Assembly (NCBI RefSeq): GCF_025725685.1
Contig: NZ_CP107008.1
Location: 310,001-374,000, forward strand
Source: Halomonas sp. M4R1S46
Lineage (GTDB): Bacteria; Pseudomonadota; Gammaproteobacteria; Pseudomonadales; Halomonadaceae
DNA: 64,000 nucleotides
Direction of reading: 5' to 3'
Shown here piece by piece: positions 52,305-64,000 of this stretch. Each line of letters starts with the position of its first letter. Within the stretch, counting starts at the first letter, position 1. A model generated the notes under the pieces. It had not been told where the DNA came from. It did no database searches and saw only the letters and a list, made by a program, of their open reading frames with translations. A program made the position numbers and the translations under genes.

Positions 52305-54029
52305 GTGGAATTGCTTTCCGGCGCGGACATGATCGCCCGCTTCCTTCAGGACGAGGGCGTCGAATACATCTATGGCTATCCAGGCGGGGCGGCGCTGCAC
52401 ATCTATGACGCCCTGTTCCGTCAGGACAAGGTCAAGCACATCCTGGTGCGCCACGAACAGGCCGCCACCCATGCCGCCGACGGCTACGCCCGGGCCTCCG
52501 GCAAGCCCGGCACGGTACTGGTGACCTCCGGGCCCGGCGCCACCAACGCGGTCACCGGCATCGCCACCGCCTACATGGACTCGATCCCCATGGTGGTGCT
52601 GTGTGGTCAGGTGATGAGCCACCTGATCGGCGACGATGCCTTCCAGGAGACCGACATCATCGGCGTGACCCGGCCGATCGTGAAGCACAGCTTCTCGATC
52701 CGGCACCCGAGCGAGATTCCGGAAGTCCTCAAGAAGGCCTACTACCTGGCCGCAACCGGACGCCCCGGCCCGGTGGTGGTGGACATTCCCAAGGACATGA
52801 CCGCACCCACCGAGCGCTACGAGTACGTCTATCCGAAGAAGGTCAAGCTGCGCTCCTACAACCCGGTCGCCCGCGGCCATACCGGCCAGATCAAGAAGGC
52901 CGTGGAGCTGATGCTCAAGGCCCGGCGCCCGGTGTTCTATACCGGCGGCGGCGTGGTGACGGGGCGGGCCTGCGAGGGGCTGACCGACATGGTCAAGCGC
53001 CTGGGCTACCCGATCACCACCACGCTGATGGGCATCGGCGCCTATCCGCAGAGCGACCAGCAGTGTCTCGGCTGGCTCGGCATGCACGGCTCCTACGAGT
53101 CGAACATGGCGATGCACCATGCCGACCTGATCATCGCCATCGGCGCGCGCTTCGACGACCGGGTGACCAACAACACCTCCAAGTTCTGCCCCACGGCCAA
53201 GATCATCCACGTGGACATCGATCCCAGCTCGGTCTCCAAGACCGTGCGCGCCGACGTGCCCATCGTCGGCCCGGCCCAGGGCGTGATCAACGAGATGATC
53301 AGCCTGCTGCAGGGCAAGGAGATCGCCAATCCCGACGCGCTCGAGGAGTGGTGGCAGACCATCGAGGGCTGGCGCGAGGAGCGCCGCGGCAAGCTCTACG
53401 AGCCGTCAAAGCCCGGCGAGACGATCAAGCCCCAGGAAGTCATCGAGGCGATCTGCCGGCTGACCCGCGGCGAGGCCTACGTCACCACCGACGTGGGCCA
53501 GCACCAGATGTTCGCGGCCCAGTACTACAAGTTCGACAAGCCCAACCGCTTCATCACCTCAGGCGGCCTCGGCACCATGGGCTTCGGCTTCCCGGCGGCC
53601 ATGGGCATCAAGCAGAACTTCCCCGACGAGCAGGTGGTCTGCGTGACCGGCGAGGGCAGCTTCCAGATGATGATGCAGGAGCTGTCGACCTGTAAGCAGT
53701 TCGGTGGCGGCGTGAAGATCGTCAACCTGAACAACGCCTCGCTGGGCATGGTGCGCCAGTGGCAGGACCTCAACTACAAGTCCCGGCATGCGCACTCCTA
53801 CATGGAGTCGCTGCCCGACTTCCAGAAACTCATCGAGTCGTATGGCTTCACCGCCCTGAAGGTGCAGACGATGGAGGAGCTCGAGCCGGCACTGGAGCGC
53901 ACCTTTGCCGACAAGGACGAGCTGGTGTTCCTCGACGTGGCCGTGGACCCGCACGAGCACGTCTATCCGATGCAGGTGCCCCTGGGCTCCATGCGTGACA
54001 TGCTGCTTTCCAAGACGGAGCGGACCTGA
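52305..54029 (+). CDS. ilvI: Acetolactate synthase, large subunit
   Basis: 574 aa from the GTG at 52305 (VELLSGADMIARFL), which matches the usual IlvI N-terminus and length and follows CAGGGGAG. A TPP enzyme: GYPGGAALHIYDALF, HEQAATHAADGYARASG, and the TPP-binding GEGSFQMMMQELSTCKQF...NN stretch. It makes acetolactate or acetohydroxybutyrate, the first common step to Val, Leu and Ile. Its stop overlaps the ilvH start by one base (TGATG). Confidence 0.96.
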   Translation: MELLSGADMIARFLQDEGVEYIYGYPGGAALHIYDALFRQDKVKHILVRHEQAATHAADGYARASGKPGTVLVTSGPGATNAVTGIATAYMDSIPMVVLCGQVMSHLIGDDAFQETDIIGVTRPIVKHSFSIRHPSEIPEVLKKAYYLAATGRPGPVVVDIPKDMTAPTERYEYVYPKKVKLRSYNPVARGHTGQIKKAVELMLKARRPVFYTGGGVVTGRACEGLTDMVKRLGYPITTTLMGIGAYPQSDQQCLGWLGMHGSYESNMAMHHADLIIAIGARFDDRVTNNTSKFCPTAKIIHVDIDPSSVSKTVRADVPIVGPAQGVINEMISLLQGKEIANPDALEEWWQTIEGWREERRGKLYEPSKPGETIKPQEVIEAICRLTRGEAYVTTDVGQHQMFAAQYYKFDKPNRFITSGGLGTMGFGFPAAMGIKQNFPDEQVVCVTGEGSFQMMMQELSTCKQFGGGVKIVNLNNASLGMVRQWQDLNYKSRHAHSYMESLPDFQKLIESYGFTALKVQTMEELEPALERTFADKDELVFLDVAVDPHEHVYPMQVPLGSMRDMLLSKTERT

Positions 54030-54520
54030 TGCGCCATATCATCTCGATTCTGATGGAAAACGAACCGGGCGCTCTGTCACGCGTGGTGGGGCTGTTTTCC
54101 CAGCGCAACTTCAACATCGAAACCCTCAACGTGGCGCCCACCGAGGACGAGACGCTGTCACGGCTGACCGTGACCACCGTGGGCGACGACCGGGTGATCG
54201 AGCAGATCACCAAGCACCTCAACAAGCTGATCGACGTGGTCAAGCTGGTGGACCTCACCGAGGGCAGCCACATCGAGCGCGAACTGATGCTGGTGAAGGT
54301 CAAGGCCCTGGGAGCGGCCCGCGACGAGGTCAAGCGCACGGTGGACATCTTTCGCGCGCAGGTCGTCGACGTGACGCCGAGCCTCTACACGGTGCAGATC
54401 ACCGGCGATGCCGAGAAGCTCGATGCCTTCCTCCAGGCCATGGCGCCGGTGGGCATCCTGGAAGTGGCGAGGACCGGGGTGTCGGGGATTGCCCGGGGGG
54501 ACAAGGTGCTGTCCCTCTGA
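54029..54520 (+). CDS. ilvH: Acetolactate synthase, regulatory small subunit
   Basis: 163 aa. An N-terminal ACT domain (ISILMENEPGALSRVVGLFSQRNFNIETL, in part) binds valine for feedback inhibition. A C-terminal activation domain follows (RAQVVDVTPSLYTVQITGD). Translationally coupled to ilvI. A terminator follows at 54547. Confidence 0.96.
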   Translation: MRHIISILMENEPGALSRVVGLFSQRNFNIETLNVAPTEDETLSRLTVTTVGDDRVIEQITKHLNKLIDVVKLVDLTEGSHIERELMLVKVKALGAARDEVKRTVDIFRAQVVDVTPSLYTVQITGDAEKLDAFLQAMAPVGILEVARTGVSGIARGDKVLSL

Positions 54521-54546
54521 GCGGGCTTCCCCGCCAGTCGAGCACG

Positions 54547-54572
54547 AGCCGCCCTTCGGGGCGGCTTTTTTT
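54547..54572 (+). terminator. Terminator of ilvIH
   Basis: GAGCCGCCC - TTCG - GGGCGGCTTTTTTT: compact stem with a UUCG-type loop and seven T. Confidence 0.88.
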
Positions 54573-54578
54573 GTGGGC

Positions 54579-55469
54579 TCAGCCGCGTTCCTCGACCTCG
54601 TCCCACAGGGCGCTGATCAACGGGCTCTTCAGGCGGCGGTTGAGCACGCACAGGCCCACGTCGTAGTGGGGCAGTTCCGGCTTGACCGGCAGGATGCGTA
54701 CGCGCTCCACCAGCGGGCTCGCCTCCAGCACGATGCGCGGCACCACGCCGATCCCGAACCCCAGGCCCACCATGCTGACGATGGCCTCGTGCCCGGCGAC
54801 CTGGGCATAGATCCGCGGCGTCACCCCGAGGGCCTTGAACCAGGTGTCGCTGACCTCCCGGGACAGCCCCGCTTCGGAGAGCACCATGGGCACGTCCCGC
54901 CACTGGTCGGCGCTGGGGATCCGCGGGTCGGGCGGCACCCAGGGCGCCCCGTCCCGCGGGGCGATGAACACCAGCGGCGAGCGAGTCAGCGACTTGAAGG
55001 CCAGAGCCTCGGGCAGCTGGCGGGGACGAGAGGTGATCGCCATGTCCTCGTCGCCGCCCAGCACCCGGGGCATCGACTGGGCCGGGTCGCCGGTGTGCAG
55101 CTTGAGCTCGATGCCGGGGTAGCGGGTGCGGAACTCGCTGAGCAGGTCGTAGAGGAAGCTGTAGCTGGCGGTGACCGAGCAGTAGATGCTGATCTCGCCG
55201 GTAAGGGTCAGCGCCTCGCTCATCAGCGACTGGCGCATCTGCTCCCACTGTTCCAGGGTATCCCGGGCATAGGCGTGAAAGCTCTGTCCATGGCGGGTCA
55301 GCACCACATGCCGGTTGTCGCGCTCGAAGAGCCGCACGCCGAGGCTCTCCTCGAGCTGGCGGATCGAGCGGGAGAGGGTCGAGGGGCTGACGTGGCAGGC
55401 TTCGCTGGCGCGGCCGAAGTGCAGGGTGTCGGCCAGGGTCAGGAAGTGCTTGAGGGGGCGCATGTCCAT
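54579..55469 (-). CDS. ilvY: LysR-type regulator IlvY
   Basis: 296 aa. An N-terminal helix-turn-helix (MRPLKHFLTLADTLHFGRAS, SPSTLSRSIRQLEESLGVRL) is followed by a LysR substrate-binding domain. The divergent position to ilvC and the N-terminus identify IlvY, which activates ilvC when acetolactate or acetohydroxybutyrate is present. An ATG six bases upstream (MDMRPLK) is used here; starting at MRPL is also possible. Confidence 0.92.
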   Translation of the reverse strand: MDMRPLKHFLTLADTLHFGRASEACHVSPSTLSRSIRQLEESLGVRLFERDNRHVVLTRHGQSFHAYARDTLEQWEQMRQSLMSEALTLTGEISIYCSVTASYSFLYDLLSEFRTRYPGIELKLHTGDPAQSMPRVLGGDEDMAITSRPRQLPEALAFKSLTRSPLVFIAPRDGAPWVPPDPRIPSADQWRDVPMVLSEAGLSREVSDTWFKALGVTPRIYAQVAGHEAIVSMVGLGFGIGVVPRIVLEASPLVERVRILPVKPELPHYDVGLCVLNRRLKSPLISALWDEVEERG

Positions 55470-55478
55470 GGGCTGATT

Positions 55479-55526
55479 ATTGCATAACTCGGGATGTGGT
55501 ATTGCAAATATAGCGTTTTACGCAAT
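55479..55526. promoter_or_regulatory. Probable IlvY operator region
   Basis: In the ilvY-ilvC gap, ATTGCA occurs at 55479 and again at 55501, and GCAAT closes an inverted repeat at 55522-55526 (ATTGC-N16-GCAAT). TTGCAA-type half-sites are what IlvY binds in enterobacteria. Confidence 0.5.
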
Positions 55527-55660
55527 GCGGGGCCTGGCGTAGAGTCGAGACATCGCCGGGTGAGACACCCGCGGCAAGACGCCCAGCGCCGCGACAGACG
55601 GCGCGGGTGGCCATCGACGCTGACACCGATCTTCCCTTTTTCTCTACAGGAGCACCCCTC

Positions 55661-56677
55661 ATGCGCGTTTACTACGACAAGGACTGCGATCTCTCCCTCA
55701 TCCAGGGCAAGCAGGTGGCCATCGTGGGCTATGGCTCCCAGGGCCACGCCCATGCCAACAACCTGAAGGAGTCCGGTGTCGACGTCACCGTCGCGCTGCG
55801 CCCGGGCTCCTCCTCCGCGGCCAAGGCCGAGGCCGCCGGCCTCAAGGTCGCCTCCGTGGAAGACGCCGCCAAGGCCGCCGACGTGCTGATGGTGCTGGCG
55901 CCGGACGAGAACCAGAAGGCCATCTACGAGCAGCAGATCGCCCCGAACCTGAAGCAGGGCGCCACCCTGGCGTTCGCCCACGGCTTCAACATCCACTACA
56001 ACCAGGTCGAGCCGCGCGCCGACCTGGACGTGATCATGATCGCGCCCAAGGCGCCGGGCCACACCGTGCGTTCCGAGTTCGTCCGCGGCGGCGGCATCCC
56101 GGACCTGATCGCCATCCACCAGGATGCCTCCGGTGGTGCCAAGGAGCTGGCCCTGTCCTACGCCGCCGCCATCGGCGGTGGTCGCAGCGGCATCATCGAG
56201 ACCACCTTCAAGGACGAGACCGAAACCGATCTGTTCGGCGAGCAGGCGGTGCTGTGTGGCGGCGCCGTCGAGCTGGTCAAGGCCGGTTTCGAGACCCTGA
56301 CCGAAGCCGGTTATGAGCCCGAGATGGCCTACTTCGAGTGCCTGCACGAGCTCAAGCTGATCGTCGACCTGATGTACGAGGGCGGCATCGCCAACATGAA
56401 CTACTCCATCTCCAACAATGCGGAGTATGGCGAGTACGTGACCGGCGGCGAGGTCATCAACGACCAGTCCCGCGAGGCCATGCGCAACGCGCTCAAGCGC
56501 ATCCAGACCGGCGAGTACGCCAAGATGTTCATCAACGAGGGCAACAGCAACTACCCGTCGATGACCGCGCGTCGCCGCCTCAATGCCGAGCACCCCATCG
56601 AGCAGGTCGGCGAGAAGCTCCGCGCCATGATGCCGTGGATTGCCGCCAACCAGCTGGTCGACAAGTCCAAGAACTGA
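55661..56677 (+). CDS. ilvC: Ketol-acid reductoisomerase (NADP+)
   Basis: 338 aa, class I form. The ATG at 55661 follows AGGAGCACCCCTC. N-terminal Rossmann domain VAIVGYGSQGHAHANNL, then PKAPGHTVRSEF and the metal-binding DLFGEQAVLCGG and EMAYFECLHELKLIVDLM (knotted domain). It converts acetolactate to dihydroxyisovalerate using NADPH. Controlled by the divergent ilvY. Confidence 0.97.
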   Translation: MRVYYDKDCDLSLIQGKQVAIVGYGSQGHAHANNLKESGVDVTVALRPGSSSAAKAEAAGLKVASVEDAAKAADVLMVLAPDENQKAIYEQQIAPNLKQGATLAFAHGFNIHYNQVEPRADLDVIMIAPKAPGHTVRSEFVRGGGIPDLIAIHQDASGGAKELALSYAAAIGGGRSGIIETTFKDETETDLFGEQAVLCGGAVELVKAGFETLTEAGYEPEMAYFECLHELKLIVDLMYEGGIANMNYSISNNAEYGEYVTGGEVINDQSREAMRNALKRIQTGEYAKMFINEGNSNYPSMTARRRLNAEHPIEQVGEKLRAMMPWIAANQLVDKSKN

Positions 56678-56701
56678 TCGATCCACGCCGGTAGTATCGA
56701 C

Positions 56702-56725
56702 GAGGGCGCGGCGAACCGCGCCCTC
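56702..56725 (+). terminator. Probable terminator of ilvC
   Basis: GAGGGCGCGG - CGAA - CCGCGCCCTC: a perfect 10-bp stem 25 bases after the stop. It is followed by a weak T-rich stretch, so termination may be incomplete. Confidence 0.5.
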
Positions 56726-56813
56726 GTCGCGTTTGGTCATCGCGATGGCCGGTGAGTCATCGCCGCCCGAGTGTGTAGAATGGGGGCAACCCAAGCCGCA
56801 ACGGATGTGAACG

Positions 56814-57641
56814 ATGAGCCAGGACCCCCGCAACCGCGAGCACGAGACGGACGAGGCAAGTGACGACGACCTGGCCGCGACGTTCGTCCGCGAATCCGAG
56901 GTGGTCGAAGAGGCCGTGGAAGACGGCAAGAAGGTGCGCCGCAAGGGCATCTACCTGCTGCCCAACCTGTTCACGACCTCGGCGCTGTTCTCCGGGTTCT
57001 TCGCCGTGGTCGCCGCCATCAACGGCGATTTCACCGCCGCCTCGATCGCCATCTTCATTGCCATGGTGCTGGATGGCCTGGACGGTCGCGTGGCCCGCCT
57101 GACCCATACCCAGAGCGCCTTCGGCGCCGAGTACGACAGCCTCTCCGACATGCTGTCCTTCGGCGTGGCGCCGGGGCTCGTGGCCTTCACCTGGATCCTC
57201 CAGGATGTCGGCAAGACCGGCTGGGTGGTGGCCTTTCTCTATGTGGCCTGCGCCGCCCTGCGCCTGGCGCGCTTCAACGTCCAGCTCGGTAGCGTCGACA
57301 AGAAGTGGTTCATTGGCTTGCCGAGTCCCTCGGCGGCGGCGGTGGTGGCCGCCAGCGTCTGGACCTTCCACAGCTTCGATGCCGATGCCTTCGGCTTCAA
57401 GCTGCTGATGCTGTTCCTGGTGGGGGCCGCCGGCATCCTGATGGTCAGCAATATCCGCTATTACAGCTTCAAGGATGTCGACCTCAAGGGGCCGGTGCCC
57501 TTCGTCATGCTGCTGGCCATCGTGCTCGGTTTCGTGGTCATCTCCATCGAGCCGTCGGTCATGCTGCTGTTGCTGTTCGGTACCTACGTGGCTTCCGGTC
57601 CGGTACTGGCGGTGTGGCGCAAGTTGCGCAAGACCCCCTGA
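56814..57641 (+). CDS. pssA: CDP-diacylglycerol-serine O-phosphatidyltransferase
   Basis: 275 aa. CDP-alcohol phosphatidyltransferase motif DGLDGRVARLTHTQS followed by FGAEYDSLSDMLSFG; about eight membrane segments. It makes phosphatidylserine, the precursor of phosphatidylethanolamine. The first ~45 residues are highly acidic and not part of the enzyme fold. This is the integral-membrane PssA type rather than the E. coli PLD type. The ilvC-pssA order is common in Halomonas and Pseudomonas relatives. Confidence 0.93.
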   Translation: MSQDPRNREHETDEASDDDLAATFVRESEVVEEAVEDGKKVRRKGIYLLPNLFTTSALFSGFFAVVAAINGDFTAASIAIFIAMVLDGLDGRVARLTHTQSAFGAEYDSLSDMLSFGVAPGLVAFTWILQDVGKTGWVVAFLYVACAALRLARFNVQLGSVDKKWFIGLPSPSAAAVVAASVWTFHSFDADAFGFKLLMLFLVGAAGILMVSNIRYYSFKDVDLKGPVPFVMLLAIVLGFVVISIEPSVMLLLLFGTYVASGPVLAVWRKLRKTP

Positions 57642-57713
57642 TCCGGCGGCCTCACCGCGCTCCGAGACGCCCGCCCCCTGGCGGGCGTTCGTGTTTCGGG
57701 CCAAGGCACAGGA

Positions 57714-57751
57714 CTATCCACAGGGGCTCGTCCGTGACGGGCTGTGGATAG
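57714..57751. promoter_or_regulatory. Inverted pair of DnaA-box-like sites
   Basis: CTATCCACAG (57714-57723) and its exact reverse complement CTGTGGATAG (57742-57751), 18 bases apart. Each differs by one base from the DnaA box TTATCCACA. They lie about 160 bases upstream of the first rRNA promoter. Confidence 0.5.
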
Positions 57752-57907
57752 CGGGAATCGGGGGCGTGAAGAATTTCTCCCCAAAGGGCTTGCGTCACCC
57801 CCGGAGAATCCGTAAAGTACGCATCCGCTGCCGGCGACGGGCAACGTTGCAGGCGGTGATGAGTGGCAGAAGTGCTTGTTTCTTCAAGAGTTTTTGAAAA
57901 GACTCGG

Positions 57908-57935
57908 TTGACAGGTTCGCCGGAAACGGTAGAAT
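57908..57935 (+). promoter_or_regulatory. rRNA promoter P1
   Basis: TTGACA (57908-57913), 16-base spacer, TAGAAT (57930-57935). The near-consensus -35 with a 16-base spacer is typical of growth-rate-controlled rRNA promoters. Confidence 0.82.
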
Positions 57936-58020
57936 GCACGCCACTCGATCGGCAGTCACTCCACGACGGAATGACACTTCGGTCGCCCGGATCGCTTCCT
58001 CGGAAGCCATCGAAAAGGGC

Positions 58021-58048
58021 TTGACGCGAAACGCCGATCACGTAGAAT
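58021..58048 (+). promoter_or_regulatory. rRNA promoter P2
   Basis: TTGACG (58021-58026), 16-base spacer, TAGAAT (58043-58048). Same architecture as P1, 113 bases downstream. Confidence 0.82.
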
Positions 58049-58095
58049 ACGCCTTCCTTGCAGGGCGCCGGGCCAGACGGCACGGCAACGCAAGA

Positions 58096-58107
58096 TGCTC
58101 TTTAACA
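58096..58107 (+). promoter_or_regulatory. boxA antitermination site, 16S leader
   Basis: TGCTCTTTAACA matches the rRNA boxA bound by NusB/S10. The same sequence recurs before 23S at 60341. Confidence 0.8.
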
Positions 58108-58243
58108 ATCGATCAGGTAATTCATGTGGGCGCTTGTCGAGATGTCGGTGACCAGTCACTGAATATCAAGGCAAGCGACTCGTCAAACGAGACGTTTGAA
58201 CCTTGAGCCAAGTTTGGTGCACTCAATGCACTATCAAGCTTTG

Positions 58244-59781
<1,538 letters not shown>

Positions 59782-59884
59782 ATCGACGACGTCGCCGGCA
59801 CTCGGCAAGTGTCCACAATGAATTACCTGATCGGCCAGAGCAAAGACTGTTTGGGTATCGGCCCAGCGTGACCCTAGGGTTTTC

Positions 59885-59941
59885 GCTCAGTTGGTGGGAG
59901 CGCACCCCCTGACCTTTATGGAGAGGAGGGTGAGGTCGGCA
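59885..59941 (+). pseudogene. Degenerate tRNA-Ile remnant in rRNA spacer
   Basis: GCTCAGTTGGT-GGG-AGCGCACCCC then TGA ... AGGGTGAGGTCGGCA closely copies the D-arm to variable-loop part of the intact tRNA-Ile just downstream. It has an insertion in the anticodon loop and no acceptor or T-arm, so it cannot be functional. Confidence 0.6.
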
Positions 59942-59976
59942 CGCCGACACGTTCCGTCAGCGGGTGAAATGGTGTT

Positions 59977-60052
<76 letters not shown>

Positions 60053-60053
<1 letters not shown>

Positions 60054-60134
60054 AATTTGCGCAATACGTCGTTGCTTTCCACCTCGTGTAGCAGGCTACA
60101 CGTCGGCGAAAAGCGCCTCGTCTTGCACAAATTT
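60053..60134. repeat. 82-bp imperfect palindrome between tRNA-Ile and tRNA-Ala
   Basis: The ends AAATTTGCGCAA and TTGCACAAATTT pair with one mismatch. Inner blocks also pair, and the centre is a perfect CGTGTAG-CAGG-CTACACG hairpin. It may be an RNase processing hairpin or a palindromic repeat element inserted in the spacer. Confidence 0.6.
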
Positions 60135-60158
60135 CCCTATAGACAACGGGAAGTCAGA

Positions 60159-60234
60159 GGGGCCTTAGCTCAGCTGGGAGAGCGCCTGCCTTGCACGCAG
60201 GAGGTCAGCGGTTCGATCCCGCTAGGCTCCACCA
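60159..60234 (+). tRNA. tRNA-Ala (anticodon TGC)
   Basis: 76 nt with encoded CCA. Begins GGGGCCTTAGCTCAG; anticodon loop CTTGCAC gives TGC; T-loop GTTCGATCC. Confidence 0.97.
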
Positions 60235-60310
60235 CTCTCAACCCCCGACAGTCCTTGAAGTTTTAAGCTAGACGCTGAATGTGTCGCCTCGATGACGGGT
60301 GTTCACTTAC

Positions 60311-60337
60311 AGCTTCCAGCTTAAAGCTTCCAGCTTT
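60311..60337. repeat. Short repeats of the CTTCCAG type in the rRNA spacer
   Basis: Two AGCTTCCAGCTT units separated by AAA, immediately before boxA. They share the 7-mer of the 13-copy array upstream of clpB. Confidence 0.6.
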
Positions 60338-60340
60338 AAA

Positions 60341-60352
60341 TGCTCTTTAACA
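60341..60352 (+). promoter_or_regulatory. boxA antitermination site, 23S leader
   Basis: TGCTCTTTAACA, identical to the boxA before 16S. Confidence 0.78.
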
Positions 60353-60464
60353 ATGTGAATCATGCTGACAAACGTTCTTTCGAAAGAAAGGACGCGAGAT
60401 ACGTCTCAAGCGTATCCGGCAATTGTCGTGTTGTCATCGCGGATCAGACCCCTTGGGGTTATAT

Positions 60465-63352
<2,888 letters not shown>

Positions 63353-63439
63353 ATAACACCCAAGCGGTCTGTCGATGACAGCCGACAAGGGCCGGGTACG
63401 ACGAGACGACTCGCGTCAGCATGATTCGCAGCCTTTTTC

Positions 63440-63556
63440 GCCTGACGACCATAGCGTGCGGGAACCACCTGATCCCTTGCCGAACTCAGCAGTGAAACCG
63501 CTCAGCGCCGATGGTAGTGTGGGGTCTCCCCATGCGAGAGTAGGTCATCGTCAGGC
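63440..63556 (+). rRNA. 5S ribosomal RNA
   Basis: About 117 nt: starts GCCTGACGACC, ends GTCAGGC, which pair; the centre has CCGAACTCAGCAGTGAAA and GGTAGTGTGGGGTCTCCCC. Standard last gene of the operon. Confidence 0.96.
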
Positions 63557-63568
63557 ACTTATTTCGAG

Positions 63569-63603
63569 AAACCCCCGGTCGCGACAGCTGCCGGGGGTTT
63601 TTC
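63569..63603 (+). terminator. rRNA operon terminator 1
   Basis: AAACCCCCGG ... CCGGGGGTTTTT stem right after the 5S gene. Confidence 0.88.
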
Positions 63604-63717
63604 ATGTTGGGCCGATAGCACCGGCAAGGGACTCCCCATGGAGAGCAGCGGGGAGCTGCCCTCCGGATGGCCGGCCGCCGGAAGCCCGGCGCGCACATCG
63701 TCAGGCACTTATTCCGG

Positions 63718-63755
63718 AAAAGCCCCGGCCTCGAAAGAGGTCGGGGCTTTTTCAC
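63718..63755 (+). terminator. rRNA operon terminator 2
   Basis: AAAAGCCCCG(G)CCTC - GAAA - GAGGTCGGGGCTTTTT: long stem, GNRA-type loop, T-run; preceded by a 5S-tail copy. Confidence 0.85.
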
Positions 63756-63776
63756 GTTCAGGCACCTATTCCGAGA

Positions 63777-63806
63777 CAACCCCGCTGCACAGGCAGCGGG
63801 TTTTTT
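63777..63806 (+). terminator. rRNA operon terminator 3
   Basis: AACCCCGCTGC - ACAG - GCAGCGGGTTTTTT; preceded by a second 5S-tail copy. Confidence 0.85.
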
Positions 63807-63965
63807 CATGGCTGGGTGGCGAGACCTCCGTCAGGGGAAAGGGGGAGAAGGCGCCACCGGTGTCGATTGGCAATCTCGGGTTCCGTTGGGTATAAGGGGG
63901 ATCGCCTGCCCGGCAAGAGGGCCGGGCAGCGGCCGTTTCACTCGAGAGAAAGGAGTCTCCGTGCC

Positions 63966-64000
63966 ATGATCCGACGTCACCTGACGGTCCCCGCCGTCGC
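63966..64000 (+). CDS. Start of an unknown gene (cut by window end)
   Basis: ATG at 63966 behind AAAGGAG (spacing about 10), reading MIRRHLTVPAV. The GTG at 63961 is followed by a stop after one codon and is excluded. Basic then hydrophobic residues could begin a signal peptide, but only 11 codons are visible, so no function is proposed. Confidence 0.45.
   Translation, partial: MIRRHLTVPAV

Larger units (their letters stand above)
57642..58243 (+). other. rRNA operon upstream region
   Basis: No gene. In order: a GC hairpin at 57667-57688 that may end pssA transcription, a pair of inverted DnaA-box-like sequences (57714-57751), promoters P1 and P2, boxA, and the 5' leader that pairs with the 16S 3' flank for processing. 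Confidence 0.7.
63604..63965. other. Stretch after the rRNA operon with two further terminators
   Basis: No gene is recognised. It holds two more copies of the 5S 3' tail (TCAGGCACTTATTCCG near 63700 and TCAGGCACCTATTCCG near 63759), each followed by a terminator. A GCCCGGC hairpin and an AGGAG ribosome site then lead into the partial gene at the window end. Confidence 0.6.

Overview
The window looks like the chromosome of a Halomonas-type gammaproteobacterium (Halomonadaceae). The protein-coding DNA is very GC-rich, the 16S rRNA reads as halomonad, and the housekeeping runs rplU-rpmA-obgE-proB, ribF-ileS-lspA-fkpB-ispH, rluD-pgeF-clpB and ilvIH/ilvY-ilvC are typical of that group. This identification is my reading of the sequence, not a database result.

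Positions 1-22624 are accessory DNA ending at the 3' end of a tRNA-Pro(CGG). The left edge holds the end of a RepA-like AAA ATPase gene, followed by a non-coding stretch with two CGGGTGA...TCACCCG inverted repeats and a C11 tract. The rest is one long leftward operon encoding a type 1-like BREX phage-defence system: brxA-brxB-brxC, an AlbA/Schlafen-type ATPase gene, pglX, three tightly coupled extra genes (C2H2 zinc-finger protein, coiled-coil protein, Hsp70-like ATPase), a GmrSD-like type IV restriction gene, pglZ and brxL. A degenerate copy of the pglX 3' end lies just upstream of the GmrSD gene, on the far side of the Hsp70 cassette. This suggests that pglX once abutted gmrSD and that the zinc-finger/coiled-coil/Hsp70 cassette arrived by recombination at the pglX tail. 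The cassette is the best candidate here for an undescribed defence or BREX-accessory module. The pglX specificity region is much AT-richer than its flanks, as expected of a swapped target-recognition domain.

Positions 22625-57641 are core genome: isoprenoid synthesis (ispB, ispH), ribosomal proteins (L21, L27, S20), Obg, proline synthesis (proB), the lipid II flippase murJ, a LemA/TPM pair, FAD synthesis, isoleucyl-tRNA synthetase, lipoprotein signal peptidase, glycine oxidase, NAD synthetase, BamD, RluD, PgeF, ClpB, a sugar transporter, branched-chain amino-acid synthesis (ilvIH, ilvY, ilvC) and phosphatidylserine synthase. Within it, 37.5-41.05 kb is an AT-rich type IV minor-pilin cluster with an oversized PilX and no PilY1. 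Its composition breaks fall inside the two outermost pilin genes.

Positions 57642-63600 are a complete rRNA operon (two promoters, boxA, 16S, tRNA-Ile, tRNA-Ala, boxA, 23S, 5S). Its spacer carries a degenerate tRNA-Ile remnant and an 82-bp palindrome. Three intrinsic terminators follow, each preceded by a copy of the 5S tail. A perfect 13 x 7-bp tandem repeat lies upstream of clpB, and related 7-mers occur in the rRNA spacer. The window ends at the first codons of another gene.
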